Shown here: one piece after another, positions 1-4,981 of the stretch
How the letters are laid out: every line of letters begins with the position of its first letter
Numbering within the stretch: position 1 is the stretch's first letter
Assembly (NCBI GenBank): GCA_023416545.1
Contig: JAEZHO010000207.1
Span: 1 to 5,155 of the forward strand
Reading direction: 5' to 3'
DNA from: Pseudomonadota bacterium
Lineage (GTDB): Bacteria > Pseudomonadota > Alphaproteobacteria > Rhizobiales > Rhizobiaceae
DNA length: 5,155 nt
Notes under the pieces: model-generated
Told to the model about the DNA's origin: nothing
Database searches by the model: none
What the model saw: the letters and a program-made list of their open reading frames with translations, nothing else
Position numbers and translations under genes: made by a program

Positions 1-2
1 TC

Positions 3-161
3 CTCGACCGCCTCGCGACGCATATCCTCGCCTTCGAGGGCGACAGCCATGTGGAATGGTTCGAGGGCAACTTCGAGGACTACGAGCAGGACAAGATCCG
101 TCGCCTCGGCCCCGATTCCGTCAATCCTAAGCGCGTCACCTACAAGCGCCTGACGCGCTGA
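3..161 (+). CDS. ettA: EttA, energy-dependent translational throttle ABC-F ATPase (C-terminal 52 residues, 5' end outside window)
   Basis: Reading from base 3 gives an open C-terminal segment of 52 residues ending in TGA at 159-161. It begins LDRLATHILAFEGDSHVEWF and continues through EGNFEDYEQDKIRRLG to end in a KRVTYKRLTR-type basic tail. The D-R-hydrophobic-ATHILAFEGD stretch is the segment just after the second ATP-binding cassette's H-loop in ABC-F proteins, and the WFEGNFEDYE...KRRLG tail is the version typical of EttA rather than Uup or YheS. EttA is a soluble ribosome-binding ATPase that acts at the E site and gates entry into elongation according to the ATP/ADP ratio (family knowledge). 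Catalytic motifs lie upstream of the window, so activity cannot be judged here. It is followed 26 bp later by its own terminator, so it is probably not co-transcribed with the chemoreceptor. Confidence 0.9.
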   Translation, partial: LDRLATHILAFEGDSHVEWFEGNFEDYEQDKIRRLGPDSVNPKRVTYKRLTR

Positions 162-187
162 CCGGTTCCGCCCTTATAGTCACAGAG

Positions 188-214
188 ACGGGCCGCCTGA
201 GGGTGGCCCGTTTT
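188..214 (+). terminator. Intrinsic terminator after ettA
   Basis: A 10-bp stem (ACGGGCCGCC at 188-197 pairing with GGTGGCCCGT at 202-211, one G.U pair) closes a TGAG tetraloop and runs into TTTT at 211-214. It lies 26 bp after the ettA stop codon and separates ettA from the downstream chemoreceptor gene. Confidence 0.88.
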
Positions 215-341
215 CGTCTGCGGGACTCTGTCGAGACCAAAGTTGCATAAAGATTTGTTAGTAAGCCTTGGCTAGCAAGGAGCATGCAGTGGATGAGGGG
301 CTGCAGCATGCCGTCATGAGGACGACCCAGAGGAAGTTTTC
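215..341 (+). promoter_or_regulatory. Chemoreceptor leader region with short repeats; promoter not resolved
   Basis: This 127-bp stretch must hold the promoter of the chemoreceptor because a terminator precedes it. It contains an imperfect direct repeat (TTAGTAAG at 258-265 and CTAGCAAG at 272-279), an inverted repeat CCTTG-N5-CAAGG at 266-280, and two copies of GCATGC (282-287 and 306-311). The second GCATGC is flanked by CTGCA, so GCATGCAG can pair with CTGCA/GCATGC with a small bulge. A TTGCAT at 243-248 is -35-like, but no matching -10 box is seen at normal spacing. The ribosome binding site is AGAGGAAG near 330-336, 6-7 bases before the ATG at 342. In rhizobia, motility and chemotaxis genes are often controlled by dedicated regulators; whether any of these repeats is such a site is inference. 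Confidence 0.35.
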
Positions 342-1172
342 ATGTCATTCATACAACGCCTTTCCGTTCGCCAATCCCTTGCAATCCTGACGGTCGTGCC
401 GCTCGCCGCCGCGATCACGTTCGGGGGCTGGCTGACCTACGAAGCCTACGAGGAGCGGGCGGCTGCCCAGAACGCGGTTCTGCTGGAGCGCGTCGCGAGA
501 GCCGGTGGCAAGCTCGCTGTCCTCATTCCTGCCGAAAGCGGGGCTGCCCCGGACCAGCGCGCGGCGGCGCGCAAGGCAACCGACGAGACCCGGGATGCCC
601 TTCTCAAGGCGTATGGTGACGTGGTTACGGCGGGTTTCAACGATCCGGCGCTTGCCGCCTTCGTCGAGAACTTCAAGAACCGTTTCGCCAAGATCCCGGG
701 CTACCGCCAGGAAGTCGATGCGGGAACCGCAAGCTCGATCAGTGCCCTTCAGGTCCTGCAGCCGGCTGTCGCCGCCGGTGCCGAGATCACCCGTCGTGCC
801 GGCGCGATGTCCCAGGACAGCGACTTCGCTCGCGCCGCTGCCGGTTACTATGCCATGATGCAGGTCGGCGACGGCTACCAGATGCTGAACCGGCTGGCCG
901 GTGAATATGCCAAGGGGCCGCTCGGCATGGACGCCACCAGGATGTTCATGCGCAGCGCAGGTCTGCTCGGTGCCTATACCGCGCCGTTTCGGGAATCGGT
1001 CCCGGCCGACATTCTTGCCGAATATGACGGCTTCTTCGCCGGCTCTTCCGGCCAGGCGGTGGAACGCGTTCGCGGGCTGATGGCCGCAAAGAAGCCTATA
1101 CGCCGGCACCGGGCGAAGCTGAACTCTGGGAGAAGGCGAACCTCGAGCGGCGCGCATTCATTTCCGCGCTGA
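342..1172 (+). CDS. N-terminal fragment of the split chemoreceptor: TM1 and periplasmic sensor domain
   Basis: The ATG at 342 has AGAGGAAG upstream and encodes a typical MCP start: a short basic segment (MSFIQRLSVRQS) followed by a hydrophobic helix LAILTVVPLAAAITFGGWL. Residues about 35-249 form an all-helical, low-cysteine extracytoplasmic region with features recalling the NIT (nitrate/nitrite-sensing) family. These are a helix in the place of the family's QKERG-type segment (RVARAGGKLAVLIPAE), a following DETRDALL helix, and a later tyrosine-rich helix (AAAGYYAMMQVGDGYQMLNR). The NIT assignment is tentative because key family residues cannot be aligned by eye. The last 25 or so residues (from KKPIRRHRAKL) are out-of-frame sequence and not part of the native protein. 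As encoded, the product would be a membrane-anchored sensor without any signalling domain. Confidence 0.7.
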   Translation: MSFIQRLSVRQSLAILTVVPLAAAITFGGWLTYEAYEERAAAQNAVLLERVARAGGKLAVLIPAESGAAPDQRAAARKATDETRDALLKAYGDVVTAGFNDPALAAFVENFKNRFAKIPGYRQEVDAGTASSISALQVLQPAVAAGAEITRRAGAMSQDSDFARAAAGYYAMMQVGDGYQMLNRLAGEYAKGPLGMDATRMFMRSAGLLGAYTAPFRESVPADILAEYDGFFAGSSGQAVERVRGLMAAKKPIRRHRAKLNSGRRRTSSGAHSFPR

Positions 1173-2629
1173 TCGATCGGGCCGGCGACCGTATGACCCA
1201 CATGGTGCAGGAAAAGCTCGCTTCGGCGACGACCTATCTCACCGTACTTGCGGGATCGATGTTCTTCATCGTCGCCTGCGTGGTTGCTCTCAGCTTGGCG
1301 GTGACGCGCAACTTCTCGCGGACCCTCACGGGCATCGGCGACCGCATGAAGACGCTTGCCGAGGGCGATACCGCCCGTGCTATCCCCTTCGTGGGTCGCA
1401 GGGACGAAATCGGCGGCATGGCGCGTTCCGTCGAGGTCTTCCGGGAGGCGGCCATCCGCAACGCCGAACTCGAGGCCGAACGGGAAAATAGCCGCGAACA
1501 GGCGGAGCGCGATCGCGTCGAGATGCAGCGTCGAGCCGAAGAAGAGGCCGAGCAGCGTCTCAACCAGGCGACCGGCGCGCTGGCCGCAGGGCTGCGGCGC
1601 CTGGCCGGCGGAGACATGTTGTGCGAGATCGAGCAGCCTTTCGCCACCCAGTTCGAGCCGCTGCGCCACGACTTCAATACGTCTGTCTCGCAGTTGCGCG
1701 AGGCTCTCGCCAGCGTCGGCAAATCCGTCTCGACGGTGACCGGCGGCTCCAGGGAGATTTCCGAGGCGTCGGACAATCTTTCGCGCCGGACCGAACAGCA
1801 GGCCGCCTCGCTGGAGGAGACTGCCGCCGCGCTCGAGGAAATCACCTCGAACGTCAACGCGACGTCCCGCCGTACCGAGGAGGCCCGCGAGGTCGTCAGG
1901 GATGCCCGGGCGCGCGCGGACCAGTCCGGCAAGGTCGTCCGCAATGCCGTTGCCGCCATGGAGCGCATCGAGCATTCGTCCCGCCAGATCGGCCAGATCA
2001 TCTCGGTGATCGACGAGATCGCCTTCCAGACCAATCTCCTGGCCCTCAACGCCGGCGTCGAGGCTGCCCGTGCGGGCGAGGCGGGCAAGGGCTTTGCGGT
2101 CGTTGCCCAGGAAGTTCGCGAACTGGCGCAGCGATCCGCCAACGCGGCGAAGGAAATCCAGAGCCTGATCGGCAATTCCGCGCTCGCGGTCGGCGAGGGG
2201 GTCCGTCTCGTCAACGACACGGGCGAGGGGCTCGGCGTGATCGAGAACCTCGTGCAGGCGATCAACACGCACATGGATGCCATTGCGACGGCGGCGCAGG
2301 AGCAGGCGGCCGGGCTTACCGAGGTCAACACCGCCGTGAACCATATGGACCACGCGACGCAGCAGAACGCGGCGATGGTTGAGGAGATGAACGCGGCGGG
2401 TGCCAGCCTCGCCCAGGAGAGCGCTGCTCTCAGCGCGCTTCTCTCGCAGTTCAAGGTCGGGGACGCCGTCCAGGACCTGCGGGGTGTCGCAGGCCAGATG
2501 CGTGCGTCAACCGCGGCGCAGTCGACCGCGGCCCCGCGCGCCATATCCGCCAGGACTCGTCCTGCGGCTCGTGCTGCCGGAAGCACACCGCTGGCGCAGG
2601 CGCCATCGGATGATTGGCAGGAATTCTGA
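1028..2629 (+). CDS. C-terminal fragment of the split chemoreceptor: TM2, HAMP and MCP signalling domain
   Basis: This frame is open from 1028, just after a TGA at 1025-1027, to the TGA at 2627-2629. Its first ATG is at 1193, but there is no Shine-Dalgarno sequence in front of it, and protein-like sequence (EAYTPAPGEAELW...FISALIDRAGDR) runs well upstream of that codon, so 1193 is not the native start. Counted from the ATG at 1193: TM2 at about 15-37; HAMP at about 38-90 with the closing RRDEIGGMARSVEVFREAA; charged coiled-coil at about 88-120; second HAMP-like unit at about 121-170; methylation helix with RTEQQAASLEETAAALEEIT; highly conserved hairpin tip at about 270-310; return helix with NAAMVEEMNAA; linker of about 50 residues; and DWQEF at the very end. 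All signalling features look intact. Confidence 0.72.
   Translation, partial: RLLRRLFRPGGGTRSRADGRKEAYTPAPGEAELWEKANLERRAFISALIDRAGDRMTHMVQEKLASATTYLTVLAGSMFFIVACVVALSLAVTRNFSRTLTGIGDRMKTLAEGDTARAIPFVGRRDEIGGMARSVEVFREAAIRNAELEAERENSREQAERDRVEMQRRAEEEAEQRLNQATGALAAGLRRLAGGDMLCEIEQPFATQFEPLRHDFNTSVSQLREALASVGKSVSTVTGGSREISEASDNLSRRTEQQAASLEETAAALEEITSNVNATSRRTEEAREVVRDARARADQSGKVVRNAVAAMERIEHSSRQIGQIISVIDEIAFQTNLLALNAGVEAARAGEAGKGFAVVAQEVRELAQRSANAAKEIQSLIGNSALAVGEGVRLVNDTGEGLGVIENLVQAINTHMDAIATAAQEQAAGLTEVNTAVNHMDHATQQNAAMVEEMNAAGASLAQESAALSALLSQFKVGDAVQDLRGVAGQMRASTAAQSTAAPRAISARTRPAARAAGSTPLAQAPSDDWQEF
2612..2626 (+). other. C-terminal xWxxF pentapeptide (DWQEF), CheR/CheB tether
   Basis: The last five codons before the chemoreceptor stop encode D-W-Q-E-F. 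This fits the xWxxF pattern of the C-terminal pentapeptide (NWETF in enteric receptors) that docks the methyltransferase CheR and the methylesterase CheB. It is preceded by about 50 residues rich in Ala, Ser, Arg, Pro and Thr, the usual flexible linker. Only a subset of chemoreceptors carry it, generally the high-abundance ones (family knowledge). Confidence 0.75.
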
Positions 2630-2648
2630 TCTCAGCATCGACGCGCGG

Positions 2649-2680
2649 AGGGCGGCCATTGTGCCGCCCTTCTGCTTTCC
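2649..2680 (+). terminator. Intrinsic terminator after the chemoreceptor gene
   Basis: A perfect 8-bp GC-rich stem (AGGGCGGC at 2649-2656 with GCCGCCCT at 2663-2670) closes a 6-base loop and is followed by the pyrimidine run TCTGCTTTCC. The T-tract is interrupted, so efficiency is uncertain. It lies 19 bp after the stop codon. Confidence 0.7.
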
Positions 2681-2701
2681 TGCATAACCCCGCTTTAAGG
2701 G

Positions 2702-2728
2702 TTGCCACGCTCTTCGATTAGATATAAA
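2702..2728 (+). promoter_or_regulatory. Candidate promoter of the arsR-methyltransferase/metF operon
   Basis: TTGCCA (2702-2707) is a good -35 candidate and TATAAA (2723-2728) a good -10 candidate, with a short 15-bp spacer. Transcription would start near 2735, giving a leader of only about 29 bases, too short for any riboswitch. The -10 box lies inside the inverted repeat described separately, so a protein bound there would block RNA polymerase. The position is predicted from sequence only. Confidence 0.45.
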
Positions 2729-2742
2729 CATATCTTTATATC
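2721..2742. promoter_or_regulatory. Nested inverted-repeat operator (GATAT/ATATC half-sites), probable autoregulatory site
   Basis: GATATAAA (2721-2728) and TTTATATC (2735-2742) are perfect 8-bp inverted arms around a 6-bp spacer. The first arm also pairs with a second ATATC at 2730-2734, giving GATAT-N4-ATATC. There are thus three half-sites in 22 bp, and ATATCTT is repeated in tandem at 2730-2736 and 2738-2744. The site is strikingly AT-rich in a GC-rich background and overlaps the predicted -10 box. ArsR-family dimers commonly bind AT-rich palindromes of this kind over their own promoters (family knowledge), so autoregulation by the gene just downstream is a strong inference. Confidence 0.68.
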
Positions 2743-2763
2743 TTGATCGCAAGGATAGGTTTG

Positions 2764-3765
2764 ATGGGACATTCCCTGGATACCCTCGTGGATGTACTGA
2801 AGACCGCAGGCGAGCCGACGAGGTTTCGCCTCCTGGCGCTGGTTGCCGCCGGCGACCTTACGGTCACCGATCTTACCGAAATCCTCGGCCAGTCGCAGCC
2901 GCGCATTTCCCGCCACCTGAAGCTTCTCGCCGAAGAAGACCTGATCGAGCGCTACCAGGAAGGGGCCTGGGCCTATTTCCGGCTCAAGCGGGACGGAACG
3001 GCGGCGGCCCTGGTCCGCACGCTCCTGACGGCGGTTTCGCTGGACGACCCCATTCTTGCCCGCGACCGGGAGCGCCTGGCGACGGTCAAGCAGGCGAGGG
3101 CGGAGCGGGCGCAGCACTATTTCAGCCGCAATGCCACCGAGTGGGACGAACTACGACGCCTGCAGGTGAGCGACGCGGCGGTCGAGAAGGCGATGCTGAA
3201 GCTCGTGGGACGCAATCCCGTCGATTCGCTCCTCGACCTCGGAACCGGCACCGGATGGATCCTCCAGCTGCTCTCCAACGTCTATCGCCGCGCCGTCGGG
3301 ATCGACGCCAGCCGCGACATGCTCTCCGTAGCGCGCGCAAACCTGGACAAGGCTGGGATCGTCAAGGCCTCGGTGCGCCAGGGCGATATTCTCAACCTGC
3401 CGCTGGACGGACAGGATTTCGACCTCGTCACGATCCATCAGGTCCTCCACTTTCTCGACCAGCCCGAACGGGCGATTGCCGAGGCGGCGCGCGTGCTGCG
3501 GCCCGGCGGGCGCCTGCTCATCGTCGATCTCGCGCCTCACAACCTGGAATACCTGCGGGATGAGCATGCTCACGTCCGTCTCGGCTTTTCCCACCAGACG
3601 ATGGCGGACTGGCTCGAGAAGGTCGGCCTCGACGTGCAGGAGGTGGTCGATCTCGCTGCGGACAAGCAGGGCGGCCCGTCGCTGACGGCCACCGTATGGC
3701 TTGCCCGGGACCGTCGACTGCTGATCGCCGACGACGCCGCATCCCAAGAAATGACTCCGGCCTGA
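2764..3765 (+). CDS. ArsR-family HTH regulator fused to a SAM-dependent methyltransferase-like domain (SahR-like)
   Basis: The protein has 333 residues. The ATG at 2764 is chosen over an upstream in-frame TTG (2743) because AAGGATAGG (2751-2759) sits at proper distance and the TTG lies inside the operator. Residues 5-75 form an ArsR winged helix, with recognition helix QSQPRISRHLKLL at 44-56 and wing ERYQEGAWAYFRL. The usual metal-binding ELCVCDL segment reads DLTVTDL (31-37) and has no cysteines, so it is not a metal sensor of that class. Residues about 110-320 form a class I methyltransferase fold: motif I LDLGTGTGW (157-165), acidic SAM-ribose residue in GIDAS (D181), motif GDILNLPL (207-214), and the VLRPGGRLLIVDL strand (244-256). 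It lies 13 bp upstream of metF. Proteobacterial SahR-type ArsR regulators control SAM-cycle genes in response to S-adenosylhomocysteine, and this gene may be of that type (inference). The domain could be a ligand sensor, an active enzyme, or both. Confidence 0.87.
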   Translation: MGHSLDTLVDVLKTAGEPTRFRLLALVAAGDLTVTDLTEILGQSQPRISRHLKLLAEEDLIERYQEGAWAYFRLKRDGTAAALVRTLLTAVSLDDPILARDRERLATVKQARAERAQHYFSRNATEWDELRRLQVSDAAVEKAMLKLVGRNPVDSLLDLGTGTGWILQLLSNVYRRAVGIDASRDMLSVARANLDKAGIVKASVRQGDILNLPLDGQDFDLVTIHQVLHFLDQPERAIAEAARVLRPGGRLLIVDLAPHNLEYLRDEHAHVRLGFSHQTMADWLEKVGLDVQEVVDLAADKQGGPSLTATVWLARDRRLLIADDAASQEMTPA

Positions 3766-3778
3766 AAGGACCTTCTCC

Positions 3779-4672
3779 ATGACACCGACGCCCTCGCTGC
3801 GGAGATCCTTCGGGATTTCGTTCGAGTTCTTTCCGCCGCGCTCCCCGGAGATGGAAGGCCAGCTGTGGGACGCCGTCCTCGATCTCGGCGCCTGGAATCC
3901 CGACTTCGTCTCGGTGACCTATGGAGCCGGCGGCTCCACAAAGGCGCCGACGCTTGCGGTCGTCAGACGTCTCATCCGCGAGACCGATCTTCCCACCGCC
4001 GCGCACCTGACCTGCGTCGATGCCTCGCGTGAGGAGACGCGCAGCGTCGTGGAGGAATTCCGCGCCGCCGGCGTCAGCCGGATCGTGGCGCTGCGCGGTG
4101 ATCCGGCAAGCGGCATCGGGACCGAATACCGGCCGCACAGCGAGGGTTATGCCAACGCGGCCGAACTGGTGAGCGGGCTGCGCGGGCTCGGCAGTTTCGA
4201 CATCTCGGTCTCAGCCTACCCGGAAAAGCATCCGGAAAGCGCGGATCTCGACGCCGATATCGACATGCTGAAACGCAAGGCGGATGCCGGCGCCACTCGC
4301 GCCCTGACGCAGTTCTTCTTCGATAACGACCTCTACGAGCGCTACCTGGAGAAGGTGCGGGCGGCGGGCATAACGATGCCGATCGTGCCGGGCATCATGC
4401 CGATCCAGAACCTGACGCAGCTGAAGCGGTTTGCCGGCCGCTGCGGCTCTTCCGTCCCGTCGTTCCTCGACAAGCGTTTCGAGGGATACGAGGACAGGCC
4501 GGAGGAGCGCGCCAAGGTGGCCGCCGACGTCGCCGCCGAACAGATCGACGATCTTATCGGCCGGGGCGTGACTGACTTCCACATCTACACGATGAACCGG
4601 TCCGGCCTGGTCAACCAGGTGCTGGAGCTGCTGGGGCGCGCCCGACGCGCGGAGGCAGGCGCCGCAGCATGA
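3779..4672 (+). CDS. metF: MetF, 5,10-methylenetetrahydrofolate reductase
   Basis: The protein has 297 residues, the usual length for bacterial MetF. It reduces 5,10-methylene-THF to 5-methyl-THF with NAD(P)H via FAD, supplying the methyl group for methionine synthase in the cytoplasm. Diagnostic motifs are present in order: SFEFFPPR (14-21) with the catalytic Glu16 (E. coli Glu28); TYGAGGST (47-54); AHLTCVD (75-81); ALRGDP (104-109) with the flavin-tuning Asp108 (E. coli Asp120); AYPEKHPES (146-154); RALTQFFFDNDLY (174-186); IVPGIMPI (202-209); and FHIYTMNR (267-274). No key residue is missing, so the enzyme should be active. The start ATG has AAAGGA (3765-3770), which overlaps the last base of the preceding stop codon, and the 13-bp gap indicates an operon with the ArsR-methyltransferase regulator. 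Control of that promoter would therefore set MetF level. Confidence 0.97.
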   Translation: MTPTPSLRRSFGISFEFFPPRSPEMEGQLWDAVLDLGAWNPDFVSVTYGAGGSTKAPTLAVVRRLIRETDLPTAAHLTCVDASREETRSVVEEFRAAGVSRIVALRGDPASGIGTEYRPHSEGYANAAELVSGLRGLGSFDISVSAYPEKHPESADLDADIDMLKRKADAGATRALTQFFFDNDLYERYLEKVRAAGITMPIVPGIMPIQNLTQLKRFAGRCGSSVPSFLDKRFEGYEDRPEERAKVAADVAAEQIDDLIGRGVTDFHIYTMNRSGLVNQVLELLGRARRAEAGAAA

Positions 4673-4674
4673 GA

Positions 4675-4700
4675 AAACGCAGCTCGCGGGAGCTGCGTTT
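4675..4700. terminator. Bidirectional intrinsic terminator between metF and the minus-strand small ORF
   Basis: A perfect 11-bp stem (AAACGCAGCTC at 4675-4685 with GAGCTGCGTTT at 4690-4700) closes a GCGG tetraloop, starting just after the metF stop. Read on the plus strand it ends in GTTT; read on the minus strand it ends in GTTTTC, with T4. It can therefore stop transcription from both metF and the convergent small ORF at 4771-4848. Confidence 0.85.
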
Positions 4701-4770
4701 CCAGTCTGTCAAACTTTTATCCTAGTGTCACGGATGCCAGATATGTCCAGGTGCGGAGAGATTGTGGCGC

Positions 4771-4848
4771 TCAGATAAAGAGCATGGAAGCCACGAACAC
4801 AAACGCTGCACCGACTACGAGGACATTAAGAGAGTATACACGTCCCAT
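4771..4848 (-). CDS. Small single-helix hydrophobic peptide (25 residues), hypothetical
   Basis: On the minus strand an ATG (4848-4846) is preceded by a near-consensus Shine-Dalgarno AAGGAGG (4860-4854) with a 5-base spacer. It encodes MGRVYSLNVL followed by VVGAAFVFVASMLFI, ending in TGA. The peptide is one short basic/polar cap (Arg3, Asn8) followed by about 17 uninterrupted hydrophobic or small residues. This suggests a single transmembrane helix with the N-terminus probably in the cytoplasm. I do not recognise a family. Its codons (GTA, TCT, CTT, AAT) are less GC-rich than those of the neighbours. It is convergent with metF and shares the hairpin at 4675-4700 as a terminator on its side. 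Support comes from the very strong RBS plus the coherent membrane-helix composition; such small membrane proteins are often missed by gene callers. Confidence 0.6.
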   Translation of the reverse strand: MGRVYSLNVLVVGAAFVFVASMLFI

Positions 4849-4879
4849 GTCTGCCTCCTTGCGTTGACTGGAGGAGTTT

Positions 4880-4981
4880 ATGTCGAAATTTCGGCCGTTG
4901 GAAAGCGATTTCTGTGTTGCGGCGCAGCAGCGGGCGGCCGGAATTCTCATGTCGTTTCAGCGTAAGACACTGAAATCATAA
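4880..4981 (+). CDS. Possible small ORF (33 residues), hypothetical
   Basis: An ATG at 4880 follows GGAGGAG (4870-4876) at ideal spacing. The frame reads MSKFRPLESDFCVAAQQRAA, then GILMSFQRKTLKS, ending in TAA at 4979-4981. The product would be small, basic at both ends and soluble, with a single cysteine. No family is recognised. The start codon is only 31 bp from that of the divergent minus-strand peptide, so the two ribosome binding sites sit back to back. A TTGACT at 4864-4869 is -35-like but would place its -10 inside the coding sequence. The strong RBS is the main evidence; composition gives no independent support, so this could be chance. Confidence 0.33.
   Translation: MSKFRPLESDFCVAAQQRAAGILMSFQRKTLKS

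Larger units (their letters stand above)
342..2629 (+). pseudogene. Methyl-accepting chemotaxis protein, frame-disrupted (one base missing near 1080-1095)
   Basis: Two adjoining open frames together make one complete chemoreceptor. Adding back a single base would give about 762 residues. Order in the restored protein: short cytoplasmic N-terminus; TM1 at about 12-34; helical periplasmic sensor at about 35-295; TM2 at about 299-321; HAMP to about 374; a charged coiled-coil; a second HAMP-like segment containing LAGGDMLCEIEQPF; the MCP signalling domain with hairpin tip IDEIAFQTNLLALNAGVEAA; a flexible Ala/Ser/Arg/Pro linker; and the C-terminal pentapeptide DWQEF. Such receptors sit in the inner membrane, bind CheW/CheA through the hairpin tip and are methylated by CheR. 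The first frame is coding-like up to about 1085 and then degenerates into an Arg/Ser/His-rich tail ending at 1172. The second frame is open from 1028 and reads EAYTPAPGEAELWEKANLER immediately after the switch. Either this is a real frameshift mutation (no full-length receptor made) or a sequencing error. It stands alone, with terminators on both sides. Confidence 0.85.

Noticed and set aside
1083..1096. Programmed -1 ribosomal frameshift in the chemoreceptor
   Set aside because: The direction (-1) is right and an A-AAG slip is conceivable. There is no X-XXY-YYZ slippery heptamer in frame and no obvious stimulatory structure, and chemoreceptors are not known to use frameshifting. Mutation or sequencing error is simpler.
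345..2353. Long minus-strand open frames opposite the chemoreceptor (345-1157 and 974-2353, also 1234-2586)
   Set aside because: They lie antisense to clearly conserved chemoreceptor sequence, have Arg-rich compositions typical of GC-rich shadow frames and match no family I recognise.
2400..2687. Plus-strand frame of 95 residues overlapping the chemoreceptor end
   Set aside because: It is a shadow frame rich in Arg, Ser and Pro that overlaps the conserved signalling domain end and the terminator.
2743..2763. TTG at 2743 as the start of the ArsR-methyltransferase gene
   Set aside because: It overlaps the inverted-repeat operator and has no Shine-Dalgarno sequence. The ATG at 2764 has AAGGATAGG upstream and starts where ArsR proteins normally begin.
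2681..2763. SAM-II or SAH riboswitch upstream of the methyl-cycle operon
   Set aside because: The predicted leader is about 29 bases and the region shows only the AT-rich operator, with no GC-rich pseudoknot-forming elements.
4762..4965. Plus-strand 67-residue frame starting with TTG
   Set aside because: It has a weak start without an RBS, covers both better-supported small ORFs in other frames, and has no recognisable protein character.
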